A stretch of 64,000 nt of DNA, taken from positions 620,001-684,000 of the forward strand of contig NW_026515546.1 of NCBI RefSeq assembly GCF_014898815.1, in the 5' to 3' direction. Source of the DNA: Panonychus citri (Eukaryota > Arthropoda > Arachnida > Trombidiformes > Tetranychidae). This document shows positions 1 through 8,767 of this stretch, in pieces (within the stretch, counting starts at the first letter, position 1; the number at the start of each line of letters is the position of its first letter). The notes under the pieces were generated by a model that was not told the origin of the DNA, did not search any database, and saw nothing but the letters and a program-made list of their open reading frames with translations. Both the position numbers and the translations under genes were made by a program.

Positions 1-81
1 CATTACAACGGTGACTAAAATTCTAATAATATAATATTGCAATTAAAGGTTCAAATGTGCAAGTAAATTTAACAATAAGTT

Positions 82-2115
82 TTAAGGTGAAAACAAAGAG
101 TCAATTCCATAATTCTGAGGCCCCATTGAAGTTGATTCCCGTCTAGTCTTAGGCCAAGTTAAAAGTGATACAATCTGTTCATTCCAACGAGGTGCAGTTG
201 GTTGAATGTTGATAGGAGGTATAATCGTGGTAGGTCGACTTCTATACGTCACTATGCGTTTTGCACATTGACAACCAACGCAGAAGCAGGTAAGCATCGA
301 AAACATGATGATGATTGTACTGAATGAATACTGGACCGTCGGATTTTCCCATTGTTTCCTCATAAATTGATATGGATTGGAGTAAAGTTCCATGTTGATT
401 GGTTTTAATCCAAAATCAATCGGACTGTTATCTAAGATGAAATTTATCTTCATTGTTTCGGTGTCGAATACATTTTTCTTGATGAAAGTTACAGAGTAAT
501 TCTTGCGTCCAATGGAAAAAGGTGTATCAACATCCAATCGAAACGGATAATCAGGGCATTTGCGTGTGATATTCAACAAGGTGATATTATGACCAAAACA
601 ATAAATGTGGTTTTCTTTCGCTATTCTTTTTATCTGTGGTTCCATCCGTTCGTATTGTTCGGAGCATCCAGTCAATGTCCATCGTAATTGTGTTTCATTA
701 ATACAGTTGTCCAAATCTGGAGCCAAGACCAAATTGTCGGAGTCGAAATACTGTTCATTTAAAGGGCAAACCCGTTGACCATTGAGTATAACCGTTTTTG
801 CACCGTTGTAATTACTCTGACAGTAATTAGTACCATTCCGAGCGATTAAAACAAACGGTTCGGCTCTATATAGTTTGAGCTTTGGATCAATAGTCTGAGC
901 TCTGAAGTTCAATTTCAATCTTTTATCCTTTTCATTCTGAGTAAATTCACACTCAAAATCCGTGACTGCGTCTATTGGACAGGATTCGTTACAAGCCAAA
1001 GTAAAGTTAAAGATTCGAAGAAAATTCACATGTAAATGCCGAAGATATACATCTTTTTCGGTTAATTCCAAACGGAGTTTATCTGTCGTCAATTTACTGA
1101 TTACCTTCGAGGTCATCAAATTAACTAGAGGTGAGTATTCAAAGAAGTTTTTCAACCTCTTACGTGTGACTATTAGTTCATCTATTACTTTGTTTGTATT
1201 AAAGGTTAGATTAGTAATTGCTTCTTTAAGGATAACATCGTTGTCCCAGGCCTTGTCGAGCTCCTTACATATCCCGTCTATTTGAGATTTTTGATCCTTG
1301 TTGGTCATTAAGTTATAAGAGGGGAGAACTTGACTAACACCAAATCCAATTAAAGAAGAAATTCCAATTATAGCAGTTGTACCTAATAGCACGAACCTTT
1401 TTGATTTTTTGATACGTTGACGACATATTTGTGATAAAGGTTGATAAATGTTTTCGTTGACAGCAGATTCACAAAGATTTTGCGCAGTTTTCTTTAAGTT
1501 AGCCATATCTTCTTCTACTGTTGGTTCATGTACTATTGGAGGGTTAACTTTATAACTTGTTGCCGAATCAGTTGATGCTGGAGCTATGGAACGCCTTTAC
1601 ATCGGATATTCCTGTTGATGGGCACGATATTGGTGGGCATGCAGCTGAGGGCACGACACTGAAGGGCAGTTACACTTTTCTTGTCTTTCTTGTTCAAACC
1701 TAGGACGATAGGGCATTGGAGGTGCCACAAATTCTTTTGGTAAATATGTTTCTTCCGGTAGTGGAGGTGACGATGATGGCGATGATGGTGATGATTCAGG
1801 GTAATTAGGATCAAAAGAAAGTGTTATATTGTCGTTTTGTCTTTTCGTACGTATTTCGAATCGTGGACAAGGACTTTTAATGTTAATGAGGACCTCATGA
1901 TTCATGTGCCCGTTGATAATGTGTTTTGGATATTCTCTCCAGAGAATGAAAGGTGCTGGATCAAATTCCATTGAGGGTGAAGCCAAACATAGAATAAGAA
2001 AAATTAAGAGTGATTTAATTGATAACCATCCAGTTGTGGTCAACAGTGTTTTCCTTTTTCTATTAATATTTAGTTTATTCGAATTAAATTTCGTTCCATC
2101 GATTTTCCTTCCCAT
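82..2115 (-). pseudogene. env: Envelope-like glycoprotein of the Gypsy element, broken by one in-frame stop
   Basis: A 172-codon segment (2115-1597) and a 474-codon segment (1506-82) lie in the same frame. The 90 bases between are open, and the only interruption is the TAA at 1597-1599. The first segment has a hydrophobic stretch at about residues 32-46 that could be a signal sequence, and a proline/serine-rich part. The second has a basic cluster directly before a hydrophobic Gly/Ile-rich segment (about residues 37-58), a long ectodomain with many Cys and N-glycosylation sequons, a transmembrane segment near residues 396-413 and a short tail. That architecture, a cleavable precursor with a fusion-peptide-like stretch and C-terminal anchor, fits errantivirus-type Env proteins. 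The exact family is not certain from sequence alone. Position after integrase supports the call. Confidence 0.7.
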
Positions 2116-3715
2116 TTGATCTTCATTGATTTTCTTTTGCTCATCCGAAGGTTCGTTGAAAACTTTGAGTTTACTAAGATGTGCTGGTCTGACTTTACCT
2201 GCACTATCTTTTATCTTGTAAGCTGCATCATTTATTCTTTTTTCAACAATAAAAGGTCCTCGAAAATTCGGTGAAAATTTACTCTTTCAACTCGGTTTTA
2301 AGAGTAACCTTTTCTCCATCCTCCAGATGTTTAAAGTTGGAGTATTTATCATGCTGAAGCTTTTGTGAATCTTTAGCAGCAGCTGAAAAATTGGTGGCCA
2401 TTGCTCTTATATTTGGCCACTCGTTTTCGAGAAATGATACGTAACTGTTGAGTGTGAGGCTCTCTTGAGTCCTATTGACAAATCAACAGGTAACGTTGGC
2501 TCTCGTCCATAAATTAGATAAAAGGAGGCTCTGGTACTCGAATTATTAGCACTATTGTAAGCGAAGGTGATCATCGGTAGGACCAGGTCCCATTTATTTT
2601 GCCGTTGAACATAGTGAGTAATCATTCGACACAAGGTATGATTGGTTTTCTCAGTTAAACCATTAGTCTGTGGGTGATAAGGTGAAGTTAAATAATGATC
2701 AGTTGAAAAGAAATAATTAACTTCTTTCACAATTTTTGAGGTAAAGTTTGTTCCTCGATCACTGATTATAATCTTGTCCATGTCTATAATCCATGTCTGG
2801 ACATGATTTGTTCGATTAAGAATCGAGCGATAGTCGAAGCTAATTGCTTGTTTACGGCTCGTGTTTCTGCCCATCGAGTGAAATAATCTGTTGCTACGAT
2901 TATATATTCTCGTCGATTAGAACAAGGCAATCGACCAACCATATCTATTCCAATCTTTTCGAAGGGTCTTGCGGCAGCAATAGCTTGAAGAGGAGCCTGA
3001 AGAGGCGCTGATCCTTTATTATTTAATTGACAAACAGCACAGCGCCGAACATAATCGTTAATATGATTTACCATTTTCTGCCAATAGTATTTTGCCGTAA
3101 TCTTTTCATACGTTCGTTGAAAACCAATGTGACCAGATAGAATATCGTCGTGATTAGCACGAATAATTTGCGTTCGTAATTTCTCCGGCACGACAATGTT
3201 CCATGATGTTTCGTATGGTTTTTTAACAATTCTGAACAATATTCCTTCATTTATTTTATATTTATCCAGAACTTTCCTGTTCATTGTAACTCGATTCTCA
3301 ATTTCAGTTTTTAATCGCCTGATGTGTGGATCTTCATCTTGAGCTATTCTCATCTGATTATCTGCTTCATTCGATTGATTATTCAGAAAAACGAATAATC
3401 TTTCATCATCATCAAGTTTATTTTCAACTATATCTAATTCATTCGGATACCTTGAGAGCATCGCAATCTTGATGATGTTTCCTGATTTATAGATAATTTT
3501 AAAATCAAATTCTTGCAGAAGTAATGAGTATCTAAGCAATCTTGGTGGTAACTTTTCTTGAGGTGAGAAAACATAAACTGCAGTGATCGGTCACTACTGA
3601 ATTTAATTCCTCAGATAAGGTCTAAATTTCTCAATCGCGTAAACGATTGCACAACATTCTTTATCACTTATCGCATAGTTCAATTCAGGTCCTCTGAGTA
3701 ATCGACTTGCGTAAG
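2116..3715 (-). pseudogene. pol: Frameshifted pol 3' part: rest of RNase H, integrase
   Basis: RNase H remnants lie at about 3560-3745, split over frames. The piece at 3539-2784 carries the integrase zinc-binding region (H...H...CAVC) and the first catalytic Asp (IGIDMVGRLP). The piece at 2874-2407 overlaps it in another frame and has the second Asp (SDRGTNF) and the Glu (NGLTEKTN). A further shift near 2407 leads into a short segment, and another near 2283 into a C-terminal region resembling the GPY/F module (NFRGPFIVEKR). At least four frame changes are needed, near 3744, 3560-3600, 2784-2874 and 2283-2407. The last segment runs in the env frame with no stop before the env ATG at 2113-2115. 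The domains are clear; the breaks look like decay, though assembly errors cannot be excluded. Confidence 0.8.
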
Positions 3716-6247
3716 CTACTGGTTTCCATTGATTATCATGTTCCTGTAAAGAATCGCACCGACTCCGTAATGACAAGCATCACATCTCAGTTGCGTTATT
3801 AGTTTCGGATCATAGTGAACTAAAAGCGGTGGATTAGTTAATTTGGATTTCAATTCTTGAAAAGCATCATCTTGTTCTTTTCCCCAATTAAAACCAATTT
3901 CTTTTCTTGTTAGGTTAGTCAATGGTTTAGCCGTAATTGCGAAACCCTCAATGAATCTTCGAAAGTAAGAGCAGAGAGCAACGAATGCCCTTAAGTCAGT
4001 TAAATTAGCTGGAAGAGGGTAATTCTTAATTGCGGTCAGTTTGTTTTCATCGGGATACTGACCCTCTTTTGTTATCTTGTGGCCTAAATATAAGATCTCT
4101 GATTTACCGATAAAACACTTGGATGGTTTAAGGGTAAGTGAAGCATCTGATAGCCTCATCAATACTAAATCTAAGTGTATTAAATGTTCCTCGAATGTTT
4201 TGGAAAAAATGATAACATCATCGATGTAAACTAATACACAATTATATTTTAAACCCGAAATCACTCCATCCATTAACCTTTGAAAAGTGGCAGGAGCGCA
4301 AGTCAGTCCAAAGGGCATCACAACAAATTCAAACAAACCATCTTGTGTGATGAAAGCCGTTTTCTCTTGATCAAATGGATCCATTGCAATTTGATAATAT
4401 CCACTTTTCAAATCTAACAAAGTGAAATATTTAGCTCCTTGTAAGCAATCCAAAGCTAATTGGATATCGGGTAATGGGTAAACATCTTTTTTTGTTACCG
4501 AATTCAACCTTCGATAATCGACACAGAATCTCTTCTCTCCCGTCTTCTTGTCAACCATCACGATGGGTGAGGCCCATGGAGAGTTTGATGGAACCACGAA
4601 ACCATCATCAATTAATTCTTCAATCATTTTCGTGGCTAATTCCCGTTTCAATGCCGATAATCGGTATGGTGGTTGATGAATCGGAGGATGATCGCCCGTG
4701 TTGATTTGGTGTTTAACCATTTGAGTTCTTCCAATTTTGTCCCCAGAGAAAGAGAAACAATTGCGATGAGCGATTAACAATTGTTGAACTTTCTCTTTCT
4801 CAATATGCTCAAGACCAGAATCCAAATTAAATTGTTCCTCTTTACGAGGGACATTAACCATAGTTAGTTGTCCCTCTTCATCACTTTCCGAGTCCCAAAT
4901 GTCAGGCAGTGATTCATCTGATGATGAATCATCACCATTATTTGTCTCTCTAGAAATTACTACAGTTTTATTGGAACAATTTATTTCAAGCGAAGCAATT
5001 CTCGCTATGTCTTGTCCTATTAGAATTTCTATTCCTGCAGGTAAATAATCGACAACCATTACAGTTGATTGGATTTTAATTATCTCTGAATGTGAATCGA
5101 TAAGAGTGAAAGTTAATGTAATTTGTCCTGATGGTTTTAATGGCAAATTACTCGCTGTGTCTGTCCTTGGACCTTGATATGATTCAATCGAGACATGAAG
5201 TCGATTAACTATTTCTCTTGTTATTATAGTCACGTCAGACCCAGTATCAACTAGAGCAGAAAAATCGATATCATTAATTTTAACCTTCATGAAAATTAGA
5301 TTATTATCATCGATTGAATTGAATAAGTTTTGAAGGACAGAATTTCTCAGAACCATCGAGACAACCTTGGGTCGTGACCAGTTATTATTAGGATTTTTAT
5401 AGCCAGAAGTTGAAGGGTAATTTGTTTCATTTTCCTTTCTTTTCCTTTCTTCATCTCTTTTTCTGGATAAACATTGGTATTTTTTATGACCAGGTTTATT
5501 GCAATAATGACAAATTATACTTTTTCGATCCGATGAGTTTGATGTACCTTTTGGCAATAAGTTAACTACCGAAGATAATTTATCACCAATTAACTCAACT
5601 TGTTTCTTTAAATCATTAAATCCTTGTTGCCACCCCAATTGTTGCCTTTCATTACTTACAATCTGATTTCGTTTATATGTATTTTCAGCCACATTAGCTC
5701 GTCTTAGTAAATCTGAAACTGTTTCCATTTCGAATTGGTCTAAATGTTGTGATATCGCTGGCCACATTCCCCTTATCGCAATTCTTATAATTTTCTTCTC
5801 ATTCATCTCAGATTCATATCTTCTACATAAATCTTTCATTTTGAGAATATAATTTGCAACGGGTTGATCAGCCTCTTGACGATAATCAAATATCTTTTGC
5901 TCCAACATAGTTCGATAATCTGATCTGCATAAATCTCTAACCATCATCTTCTTCAATGTAAGATAATCTTTTGGTCTCGATTTCACACTAGGAGATGCAT
6001 AACAAGCATACCAACTTCTTGCTGTTCCTTGCAAATACATTGGTAATCGTGTTAATTTAGTCTCATCATCCCAGCCGGCAGCATCTGATTCAAATTCATA
6101 ATTTTCAAACCAATCAACTAAATCTTCACCGTAATCGTAGCTCAACGCGTTGATATTATTCAAATTGGCAACGGGTATTGAAGCAACTATTGAACCAGTT
6201 GTTTTCTTACCTTTTGTCTCTTTGATTTCCACTTTATCACCTTCCAT
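3716..6247 (-). CDS. gag-pol: Gag-protease-reverse transcriptase polyprotein of the Gypsy element (truncated in RNase H)
   Basis: This is an open frame of 843 codons starting with ATG. A Gag capsid-like region covers about residues 30-200, followed by one CCHC zinc knuckle (CHYCNKPGHKKYQC, about residue 247). The retropepsin motif ALVDTGSDVTII sits near residue 333. Reverse transcriptase covers about 490-740, with the FCVDYRRLN, LLDLKSGYYQI and VYIDDVIIF motifs; the YIDD box is the active site. RNase H begins near residue 810 (LRCDACHYGVGAIL) and is cut short by a frameshift near 3744. Gag and Pol lie in one frame with no shift or stop between them, so expression would not need programmed frameshifting. 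The protein would package element RNA and copy it to DNA. Only this copy's downstream half is disrupted. Confidence 0.9.
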   Translation of the reverse strand: MEGDKVEIKETKGKKTTGSIVASIPVANLNNINALSYDYGEDLVDWFENYEFESDAAGWDDETKLTRLPMYLQGTARSWYACYASPSVKSRPKDYLTLKKMMVRDLCRSDYRTMLEQKIFDYRQEADQPVANYILKMKDLCRRYESEMNEKKIIRIAIRGMWPAISQHLDQFEMETVSDLLRRANVAENTYKRNQIVSNERQQLGWQQGFNDLKKQVELIGDKLSSVVNLLPKGTSNSSDRKSIICHYCNKPGHKKYQCLSRKRDEERKRKENETNYPSTSGYKNPNNNWSRPKVVSMVLRNSVLQNLFNSIDDNNLIFMKVKINDIDFSALVDTGSDVTIITREIVNRLHVSIESYQGPRTDTASNLPLKPSGQITLTFTLIDSHSEIIKIQSTVMVVDYLPAGIEILIGQDIARIASLEINCSNKTVVISRETNNGDDSSSDESLPDIWDSESDEEGQLTMVNVPRKEEQFNLDSGLEHIEKEKVQQLLIAHRNCFSFSGDKIGRTQMVKHQINTGDHPPIHQPPYRLSALKRELATKMIEELIDDGFVVPSNSPWASPIVMVDKKTGEKRFCVDYRRLNSVTKKDVYPLPDIQLALDCLQGAKYFTLLDLKSGYYQIAMDPFDQEKTAFITQDGLFEFVVMPFGLTCAPATFQRLMDGVISGLKYNCVLVYIDDVIIFSKTFEEHLIHLDLVLMRLSDASLTLKPSKCFIGKSEILYLGHKITKEGQYPDENKLTAIKNYPLPANLTDLRAFVALCSYFRRFIEGFAITAKPLTNLTRKEIGFNWGKEQDDAFQELKSKLTNPPLLVHYDPKLITQLRCDACHYGVGAILYRNMIINGNQ

Positions 6248-6256
6248 ATTTTATAC

Positions 6257-6433
6257 TTAATGTAAATCAAGGATAGCTTCTTCAAATTCAGGGATAATGG
6301 ATTCAAAACAATTTAAATTATTAGTGTCTTCTTTTGGTTTATCAATCAATTCAATGGTAATTCTTTTGGGTGTACAATTCTTCCAACTTATTTGAATACA
6401 TGGTTTTTTATCACTCTGATCATTTTTATTCAT
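6257..6433 (-). CDS. Small ORF directly upstream of gag, 58 aa, unknown
   Basis: An ATG-started frame of 58 codons ends with TAA at 6257-6259, nine bases before the gag ATG and in the same frame as gag. It begins MNKNDQSDKK and is Lys/Asp/Glu-rich with two Cys. No family is recognised. It could be a small accessory protein, an upstream ORF that limits gag translation, or the end of a once longer gag separated by a stop. The same frame and tight spacing favour a link to gag. Confidence 0.35.
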   Translation of the reverse strand: MNKNDQSDKKPCIQISWKNCTPKRITIELIDKPKEDTNNLNCFESIIPEFEEAILDLH

Positions 6434-6863
6434 AATTTTATTACAATTTATTTTAAATGTAACTTTTCAAGACGTTCACGCTTAGTTAAACTAAACGGAT
6501 GTGGATCTGAATGATTTTGTGATGGTTTATTTAGTTCTGGGTTAATGGAATCCGGGAGATAGAAAGTAACGGTCGAATAAGTTATATATTCAGCAATTTC
6601 TCTCGGTGATTAGTTTTGTATTGCAAGGAATGGCCGTTTATGATGTTGTTGCTGATATTTGTTGGATGCCCTGAGGAAAATTGCAGCTCGTCTATCTGCC
6701 TCTTCGAACTTTAAATGTGATTGTTTCAATTTATCTGTATCAAGTTTATTAGATTCGTAAATCTTTCTTGACTTAACTGCGCTTAATAATGCCTCTTTAA
6801 TCCTTTTTTCTAGTTGACGTAAATTCTTTAAGGCTTTTGATTGCTTATACCTATCATTTTATA

Positions 6864-6902
6864 TTAGGTAGATCAAACATGGCCGATTCTGACCAAGTTA
6901 GA
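6864..6902. repeat. Left terminal inverted repeat of the mariner
   Basis: The 39 bases are identical to the reverse complement of 8071-8109. TA precedes it at 6862-6863. Confidence 0.95.
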
Positions 6903-6919
6903 AAAACTTTATTTCAACT

Positions 6920-7954
6920 TTAACTGAAGTAATTGCCTTCGGGATCAATACATTTCTGCCAGCGAGAAGGAAGAGCTTCTAGCCCCGCCCTAAACCAAGA
7001 TGGCGGCTTAGAATAAAAAAACTCAGTTACAGCCGTCTTGACGGCTTCAACCGATGGATAGCGTTTCCCGCGTAGAAATTGTTTCAAATTTTTGAACAAA
7101 AAATAATCAGAAGGGGCTAGGTCAGGTGAATATGGGGGGTGTTCAATTGCAAACCAGCCTAATTCCTTGATAAACTCCATCGTATCCTTGGCTTTATGAG
7201 GCCTCGCATTGTCTTGGAGGAAAAGTGGTTTCTTTCCCCTTGCGCGTCTGACCAGTGGGTCAACTTCTTTCAATTGACTTCTATATAGTTCAGCATTAAC
7301 TGTTGTACCTTGTGGAAGCCAAAAAGTAGTGATTATACCATCTGCTGACCAAAAAACACAAGCCATAATCTTTGGGTCTCTTTTGTCGCTAGTTGACCTT
7401 TCGGACAGCTCTTTCGGGTCAGATACCCACTCTAGGGACTCAGTTCTTGATTCAGGGGAGTAAACAGAGACCCAAGTCTCGTCCATAGTGAAAACATAAT
7501 CGAAAAACTTAGTTCCGACCTGCTCAAGGAACTCCAAAGCTCTTTTACAAATCTCAACACGTTTGTCTTTTTGGGCTTGGGACAAATCATGAGGCACTTT
7601 CCTTGGGGTCAACTTTCTCATACCTAACAGGTCCTTAACAATATGATGCATAGTACCATATGATACCTTGAACATTGCTGCAAGATTATCAATTGAAATA
7701 TTTCGATCATTCTCAATCGCAGCACGTACAGGGTGGACCAATTTTGAGTAATCAATTTGGAGGCTACCTTCTCTTTGCGTTTGATTATTAAGGTCTTCCC
7801 GACCACACCTAAACTCGCGGATCCACCTATTCATTGTAGGGACACTAGGGCACGCACCCTGAAAAGCATTTACCATTTCCGAATTGATTTGATGATTAGT
7901 CCAGTTATTACGCGCAAGCACTTTCAAAAAAGCTCGATGTTCAATTGACGCCAT
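6920..7954 (-). CDS. mariner transposase, 344 aa, apparently intact
   Basis: This is a cut-and-paste transposase that would bind the terminal repeats and integrate at TA. An N-terminal helix-turn-helix pair covers about residues 1-110 (PTMNRWIREF, SYGTMHHIVKDLL). The linker motif RKVPHDLS matches the mariner WVPHEL-type box. The catalytic Asp triad is visible: TMDETW, LQDNARPH and APSDYFLF. The last two Asp residues are separated by 34 residues, which defines DD34D mariner. Length agrees with known mariner transposases of about 340-350 residues. There is no stop or frameshift, and the ATG at 7952-7954 is the natural start. Both terminal repeats are present, so the copy may be autonomous; activity is not shown by sequence. 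Confidence 0.95.
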   Translation of the reverse strand: MASIEHRAFLKVLARNNWTNHQINSEMVNAFQGACPSVPTMNRWIREFRCGREDLNNQTQREGSLQIDYSKLVHPVRAAIENDRNISIDNLAAMFKVSYGTMHHIVKDLLGMRKLTPRKVPHDLSQAQKDKRVEICKRALEFLEQVGTKFFDYVFTMDETWVSVYSPESRTESLEWVSDPKELSERSTSDKRDPKIMACVFWSADGIITTFWLPQGTTVNAELYRSQLKEVDPLVRRARGKKPLFLQDNARPHKAKDTMEFIKELGWFAIEHPPYSPDLAPSDYFLFKNLKQFLRGKRYPSVEAVKTAVTEFFYSKPPSWFRAGLEALPSRWQKCIDPEGNYFS

Positions 7955-8070
7955 GACACTAAATTTTTAATAAAAAAATAACCAAAACTCAAACTAACAC
8001 AAAACTTTGTAAACTTAGTAAATAAACAATGCTCTATAATATGACACTAACGCCACCTATCAGCAGCTTC

Positions 8071-8109
8071 TCTAACTTGGTCAGAATCGGCCATGTTTGA
8101 TCTACCTAA
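8071..8109. repeat. Right terminal inverted repeat of the mariner
   Basis: The 39 bases are the reverse complement of 6864-6902. TA follows at 8110-8111. Confidence 0.95.
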
Positions 8110-8231
8110 TATGATTTGTTATTAAAACTTCGCTTTTGATTTCTCGACAATCCTTCCGGACAGTAAGGTCTTGGATCTAATGATTCGGTTTTAACAAATT
8201 CAAGCAGATAAACAAAGATTAACAAGCAATA

Positions 8232-8315
8232 CTAATAAGCAAAGAGAAAAAAAGAATCAGTTTTTCACCCAACTTGCTCTTAAAGCTGTTTAAGGTGAAA
8301 AACTGAAGAACTTAC
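8232..8315 (-). other. Possible 84-nt intron in the retroelement leader
   Basis: On the minus strand a strong donor (G|GTAAGTT, GT at 8315-8314) is followed by a pyrimidine-rich stretch and an AG at 8233-8232. Coding-like sequence of the pre-gag frame begins just after that AG. Errantiviruses use a leader donor to splice env mRNA, so the same donor could also serve env. This is inferred from signals only. Confidence 0.35.
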
Positions 8316-8555
8316 CAAATTCCATTGGTTCCAATTCACAATTGAAAATGAGATTTTTAACAAATACAATTAACAATTTATTAACAGTTATTTAATAACA
8401 ATCAGGAGATTCCAGATCCTGGTAACCTCGCCAATTGAAAGCAATAATTTCAATAATGTTGAATGAATATTAAAACTTTAATCCTTTACTCTTGAACTGT
8501 TCAGGGAGAGTGTGTTTTTATTGATACAATGTATTACATTAATACAATAGGTGAC

Positions 8556-8591
8556 GAAGGTGATCATGATCAGAAGATCTTGATCACCTTC
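8556..8591. repeat. Inverted repeat with 11-bp arms inside the putative LTR
   Basis: GAAGGTGATCA at 8556-8566 pairs perfectly with TGATCACCTTC at 8581-8591; the spacer is 14 nt and itself contains GATC words. Confidence 0.9.
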
Positions 8592-8706
8592 TGGAACTTT
8601 CTAATAATCGTAAATCGATAGTTTCAATTAATATTTAAAATATATCATTATCATCATTTCATTATCTTGCATGTTATCACGATAGTTGATAATAACAATC
8701 ATAAAT

Positions 8707-8750
8707 ATCAGACTGCGACCAAGGTCAGTATTGATCGGTCGCAGTCTGAT
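8707..8750. repeat. Hairpin with 14-bp perfect arms near the LTR 5' end
   Basis: ATCAGACTGCGACC at 8707-8720 pairs with GGTCGCAGTCTGAT at 8737-8750 around a 16-nt loop. It is GC-rich against an AT-rich background. It may be a structured regulatory element of U3, or a remnant of another insertion. Confidence 0.9.
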
Positions 8751-8767
8751 TGACATTTTTTGTTACA

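Larger units (their letters stand above)
6864..8109 (-). mobile_element. mariner (DD34D) transposon, 1246 bp, intact ends
   Basis: Terminal inverted repeats match perfectly for 39 bp (6864-6902 and 8071-8109) and begin TTAGGTAGATC, as in many mariner elements. A TA dinucleotide flanks each end (6862-6863 and 8110-8111), the expected target duplication. The single transposase gene fills most of the interior. Perfect ends and an open transposase suggest recent insertion. It sits inside the pre-gag part of the Gypsy element and disrupts it, so it arrived later. Confidence 0.95.
6448..8232 (-). pseudogene. Pre-gag reading frame of the Gypsy element, interrupted by the mariner and by a stop
   Basis: Three coding-like segments line up on the minus strand. 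The first is at 8229-8112 (contains DPRPYCPEGLSRNQKR), upstream of the mariner. The second is at 6862-6613 (contains KNLRQLEKRIKEALLSAVK), downstream of it. The third is at 6609-6448 (contains EIAEYITYSTVTFYLPD), in the same frame as the second after a TAA at 6610-6612. The middle part is Lys/Glu/Leu-rich and likely helical or coiled-coil. The first segment needs about one base of shift at the insertion point to join the second. No ATG is seen; the frame may begin at the splice-like AG at 8233-8232. I do not recognise a family. It may be an accessory or matrix-like protein, or a detached part of gag. Confidence 0.4.
1..8767 (-). mobile_element. Decayed env-bearing Ty3/Gypsy LTR retrotransposon, truncated by the window edge
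   Basis: The order on the minus strand is LTR-like region, leader, pre-gag reading frames, gag with zinc knuckle, aspartic protease, reverse transcriptase, RNase H, integrase, envelope-like protein. Protease-RT-RNase H-integrase order defines Ty3/Gypsy (Metaviridae). A third, membrane-type gene makes it errantivirus-like in layout. The gag-protease-RT part is open, but the pol 3' half carries several frameshifts and env has one in-frame stop, so this copy cannot make all its proteins. A mariner is inserted between LTR and gag. The 3' LTR is not seen and probably lies left of the window, so the left limit is unknown. The right limit rests on a TGTAACA-like LTR start and is tentative. Confidence 0.85.
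8343..8767 (-). repeat. Putative 5' LTR of the Gypsy element
   Basis: On the minus strand this stretch starts TGTAACA and ends at a CA shortly before TGGAACCAATGG, which could be a primer-binding site although the tRNA is not identified. An AATAAA (minus strand, 8522-8517) lies inside, as expected for the R region. Two perfect hairpins lie in the upstream half. No second copy is available in the window to confirm the ends, so boundaries are provisional. Confidence 0.45.

Noticed and set aside
1..81. Possible 3' LTR start at the left window edge (TGTAATG on the minus strand)
   Set aside because: Only about seven bases are visible and no purine tract precedes them; cannot be supported.
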